Below, piece by piece: positions 6,248 through 8,523 of a stretch of DNA of 8,523 nt. The position numbers were made by a program, and so were the translations under genes. Source of the DNA: Gammaproteobacteria bacterium. Its GTDB lineage: Bacteria > Pseudomonadota > Gammaproteobacteria > BMS3Bbin11. The stretch is taken from NCBI GenBank assembly GCA_030597275.1, contig JAUVSB010000055.1, positions 1-8,523 on the forward strand. The letters run 5' to 3'. How positions within the stretch are numbered: the stretch's first letter is position 1; every line of letters starts with the position of its first letter. The notes beneath the pieces are model-generated. The model saw nothing but the letters and a program-made list of their open reading frames with translations. It was not told where the DNA came from and searched no databases.

Positions 6248-6399
6248 TTAAATCCATGTTTAGCTGTGTAGTGATTATATTATAGTTTTCTTTCAATGCA
6301 GGCTACGCTTGGTTTTTAAGGCTGTCAAGCCATGTGAGCTTAACAAATTATAGTCGTCAGGTGATGGTTTTTTATTGCCCCTGATAAGGTCATTTATGA

Positions 6400-6427
6400 T
6401 TGTTATTAAGCCATAAGTGTTTATAAT
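6400..6427 (+). promoter_or_regulatory. Candidate sigma70 promoter for the symporter operon
   Basis: -35 TTGTTA (6400-6405, 4 of 6 consensus), 16-bp spacer, and -10 TATAAT (6422-6427, perfect). Transcription would begin near 6434, leaving an untranslated leader of about 80 nt before the ATG at 6514. Confidence 0.6.
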
Positions 6428-6435
6428 CAGCTGAT
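6426..6435. promoter_or_regulatory. Palindrome overlapping -10 and start site
   Basis: ATCAGCTGAT is a perfect 10-bp palindrome overlapping the last bases of the -10 element and the predicted start point. A repressor bound there would block initiation. It is short enough to be chance, so an operator role is only a suggestion. Confidence 0.3.
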
Positions 6436-6513
6436 CTGTATAGCTATTGTGTATGCAGAGATAATTAATAAAAACTTATTTATTTCAAGTAATTTCAAGA
6501 GAGGACTACCGCT

Positions 6514-6765
6514 ATGAGTGATAGAGAGGCTTACTGGAAAGCAAATATCCGCCTGGTTGGAGGATGTTTAGTTGTCTGGTTCATTGTATCTTTTGGGTTC
6601 GGTATATTACTGGCTGATTCATTGAATAGTATCAGCCTGGGTGGCTACAAGCTGGGATTCTGGTTTGCACAACAGGGATCGATATATACCTTTGTCTTTT
6701 TGATCTTCTTCTACGCCTGGCGCATGAATAAGCTCGATCGCAAATTCAACGTTCACGAAGATTAA
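6514..6765 (+). CDS. Sodium:solute symporter small subunit (DUF4212)
   Basis: An 83-residue inner-membrane protein with two membrane spans: about 13-34 (LVGGCLVVWFIVSFGFGILL) and about 48-67 (LGFWFAQQGSIYTFVFLIFF). Charged ends follow the family pattern: YWKANIRL near the start, and YAWRMNKLDRKF at the end. This is the DUF4212 small subunit that always accompanies an SSS-type large subunit, as in the Vibrio cholerae VC_2705 subfamily. GAGGA at 6501-6505 is a good Shine-Dalgarno. The large subunit begins 9 nt downstream, so the two are co-transcribed and presumably form one transporter. Confidence 0.9.
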   Translation: MSDREAYWKANIRLVGGCLVVWFIVSFGFGILLADSLNSISLGGYKLGFWFAQQGSIYTFVFLIFFYAWRMNKLDRKFNVHED

Positions 6766-6774
6766 GGGGGTATT

Positions 6775-8523
6775 ATGGATCTTCAAACAATGACTTATCT
6801 TGTGGTCGGGATGTCCTTTTCACTATATATCGGGATCGCATTCTGGGCCAGAGCAAAAACTACCGGTGATTTTTATGTTGCAGGCAAGGGCGTGCATCCT
6901 GTAGCCAATGGTATGGCAACGGCAGCAGACTGGATGTCAGCCGCTTCCTTTATATCGATGGCCGGATTAATTGCCTTTAACGGTTATGGAGCATCAGTAT
7001 TTTTGATGGGATGGACCGGTGGTTATGTATTGCTGGCGATGTTGCTGGCACCGTATCTGCGTAAATTTGGCAAGTTTACCGTACCGGAATTTATCGGTGA
7101 GCGTTATTACTCAAAAACGGCACGTATTGTCGCCGTAATCTGTTTAATACTGGCATCCATTACCTATGTTATCGGGCAGATGAAGGGCATTGGTGTCGCT
7201 TTCTCCCGTTTCCTTGAAGTGGATTATAATACCGGTTTGTACGCAGGTATGGGTGTAGTCTTTATTTACTCAGTAATGGGTGGAATGAAAGGTATCACTT
7301 ATACCCAGATTGCACAGTATGTCATTCTTATTTTTGCCTATACAGTACCGGCAGTTTTCATCTCTATGCAGCTTACCGGTGTGGCCTTACCACAACTTGG
7401 TCTGGGTGCTGATATGACGGGTACATCGTTGTCGATGCTGGACAAGCTGGACATGGTGGTAGGAGAACTTGGCTTTAAGGAGTACACGACCCAGGTAATG
7501 GGTAGCAAACTCAATATGTTTGTTTATACCCTGACACTGATGATTGGCACCGCTGGTCTGCCTCATGTCATTATGCGTTTCTTTACCGTACCTAAAGTAA
7601 GAGATGCACGTTCTACTGCTGGCTGGGCACTGGTCTTTATTGCGATACTCTATACCACTGCTCCAGCTGTTGGCGCGATGGCCCGTCTTAATCTGATGGA
7701 GACCATTCAGACAGGTGAAGTCGGTACAGTTGAAGGTAACCTTGCCTATGATGAACGTCCGCAATGGTTCAAAAACTGGGAAACTACCGGACTTCTGAAG
7801 TATGAAGACAAGAATGGTGATGGTCGCATCCAGTATTACAATGATAAGAGCGAAGCATTTGCTTCGAAGGCTGAATCATTTGGCTGGAAAGGCAATGAAA
7901 TGGTCAAGGTTGACCGTGACATCATGGTGTTGGCCAATCCTGAGATTGCCAAACTGCCGGACTGGGTTATTGCCCTGGTTGTAGCGGGTGGTCTTGCTGC
8001 AGCTCTATCGACTGCGGCTGGATTATTACTGGCTATCGCTTCATCAATCTCTCATGATCTGCTAAAAGGCATCTTTATGCCAAAGATCTCGGAGAAGAAT
8101 GAATTGATGGCGGGTCGTATCGCAATGGGAGGTGCAATCGCGATGGCCGGGTACTTTGGAATACATCCACCCGATTTTGCAGCCGGTACCGTGGCAATTG
8201 CATTTGGTCTTGCGGCAGCTTCGATCTTCCCGGCACTGATGATGGGTATCTTTAACAAAAAGATGAATCGTGCCGGTGCGACCTGGGGAATGATTGCAGG
8301 TATCAGTGTCACCATGCTCTATGTGTTCCAGCATAAAGGCATTATGTTCATTCCGGGTACCGGTTACCTGGGTGATATGGGCGCAAACTGGTTCTTCGGT
8401 ATTTCACCGAATGCCTTCGGTGCTATAGGTGCAGCAGTGAACTTCACAGTTGCCATCATCATTTCAAAGATGACTGCACCTCCACCGGACCATATCCAGC
8501 ACCTGGTAGAAGACATCCGTGTC
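6775..8523 (+). CDS. Sodium:solute symporter large subunit (SSS family, ActP-like), 3' end cut by window
   Basis: 583 codons are open to the window edge with no stop; by family length only a few residues are probably missing. It is a multi-spanning inner-membrane transporter of the SSS superfamily, nearest in layout to acetate permease ActP and the two-subunit VC_2705 type. Visible motifs: ADWMSAASFISMAGL (51-65), MGGMKGITYTQIAQYVIL (168-185), GLPHVIMRFFTVPK (261-274), and GGLAAALSTAAGLLLAIASS (405-424), whose S412/T413 correspond to the usual sodium-site helix. A hydrophilic loop (about 325-395) contains an EF-hand-like segment, DKNGDGRIQYYN (345-356). The ATG at 6775 has AAGGGGG (6764-6770) 4 nt upstream. 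It probably takes up acetate or a similar monocarboxylate with sodium; the substrate cannot be read from sequence. Confidence 0.9.
   Translation, partial: MDLQTMTYLVVGMSFSLYIGIAFWARAKTTGDFYVAGKGVHPVANGMATAADWMSAASFISMAGLIAFNGYGASVFLMGWTGGYVLLAMLLAPYLRKFGKFTVPEFIGERYYSKTARIVAVICLILASITYVIGQMKGIGVAFSRFLEVDYNTGLYAGMGVVFIYSVMGGMKGITYTQIAQYVILIFAYTVPAVFISMQLTGVALPQLGLGADMTGTSLSMLDKLDMVVGELGFKEYTTQVMGSKLNMFVYTLTLMIGTAGLPHVIMRFFTVPKVRDARSTAGWALVFIAILYTTAPAVGAMARLNLMETIQTGEVGTVEGNLAYDERPQWFKNWETTGLLKYEDKNGDGRIQYYNDKSEAFASKAESFGWKGNEMVKVDRDIMVLANPEIAKLPDWVIALVVAGGLAAALSTAAGLLLAIASSISHDLLKGIFMPKISEKNELMAGRIAMGGAIAMAGYFGIHPPDFAAGTVAIAFGLAAASIFPALMMGIFNKKMNRAGATWGMIAGISVTMLYVFQHKGIMFIPGTGYLGDMGANWFFGISPNAFGAIGAAVNFTVAIIISKMTAPPPDHIQHLVEDIRV

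Larger units (their letters stand above)
6248..6513. promoter_or_regulatory. Intergenic region upstream of the symporter operon
   Basis: A 266-bp AT-rich gap between divergent units. I see no gene in it. The part near 6420-6513 carries the promoter and leader of the symporter operon; the left part (6248-6390) shows nothing I can name. Confidence 0.6.

Noticed and set aside
7387..7764. 125-codon minus-strand frame in the symporter gene
   Set aside because: It is antisense to conserved transporter motifs and has no recognisable domain.

Overview
The window reads as chromosomal DNA of a gammaproteobacterium. The evidence is a frataxin gene (cyaY) divergent from the small lipoprotein gene lptM (yifL) and followed by lysA, an order typical of that class. 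A Gly/Tyr/Trp-rich secreted protein resembling sulfur globule proteins, and a rhodanese remnant nearby, hint at a sulfur-oxidising lineage. That lifestyle is an inference, not something the sequence proves.

Layout. 1-84: twelve head-to-tail 7-bp repeats that supply the stop codon of the leftward cyaY (81-404). 405-479: short divergent regulatory gap. 480-3700: a rightward run of lptM, lysA, a secretin-domain periplasmic protein and an M48 metalloprotease; the last two overlap by one base and are probably translationally coupled. dapF, expected directly after lysA in many relatives, is absent. 3766-5106: a TolC-family outer-membrane efflux protein with no pump partner in view. 5107-5219: a second, degenerate 7-bp repeat array and then a strong bidirectional terminator shared by convergent genes. 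5220-5705: the leftward Gly-rich exported protein, with internal tandem repeats and a perfect Shine-Dalgarno. 5706-5968: noncoding, with a REP-like palindrome. 5969-6247: leftward rhodanese domain lacking a usable start, probably a pseudogene. 6248-6513: noncoding, with a good sigma70-type promoter. 6514-8523: a two-gene operon for a two-subunit sodium:solute symporter (DUF4212 small subunit plus SSS-family large subunit), the second gene running off the window end.

How the genes relate. lysA makes lysine from meso-diaminopimelate. LptM assists LPS-transporter assembly in the outer membrane, and CyaY serves iron-sulfur cluster assembly. The secretin-like protein, M48 protease and TolC protein are all predicted envelope proteins and could serve envelope export or quality control, but the sequence does not link them functionally. 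The symporter pair would import a small organic acid such as acetate. No mobile element, CRISPR array or RNA gene was seen. The most interesting points are the two heptamer arrays placed at gene 3' ends, the candidate sulfur globule protein, and the uncharacterised secretin-domain/M48 gene pair.
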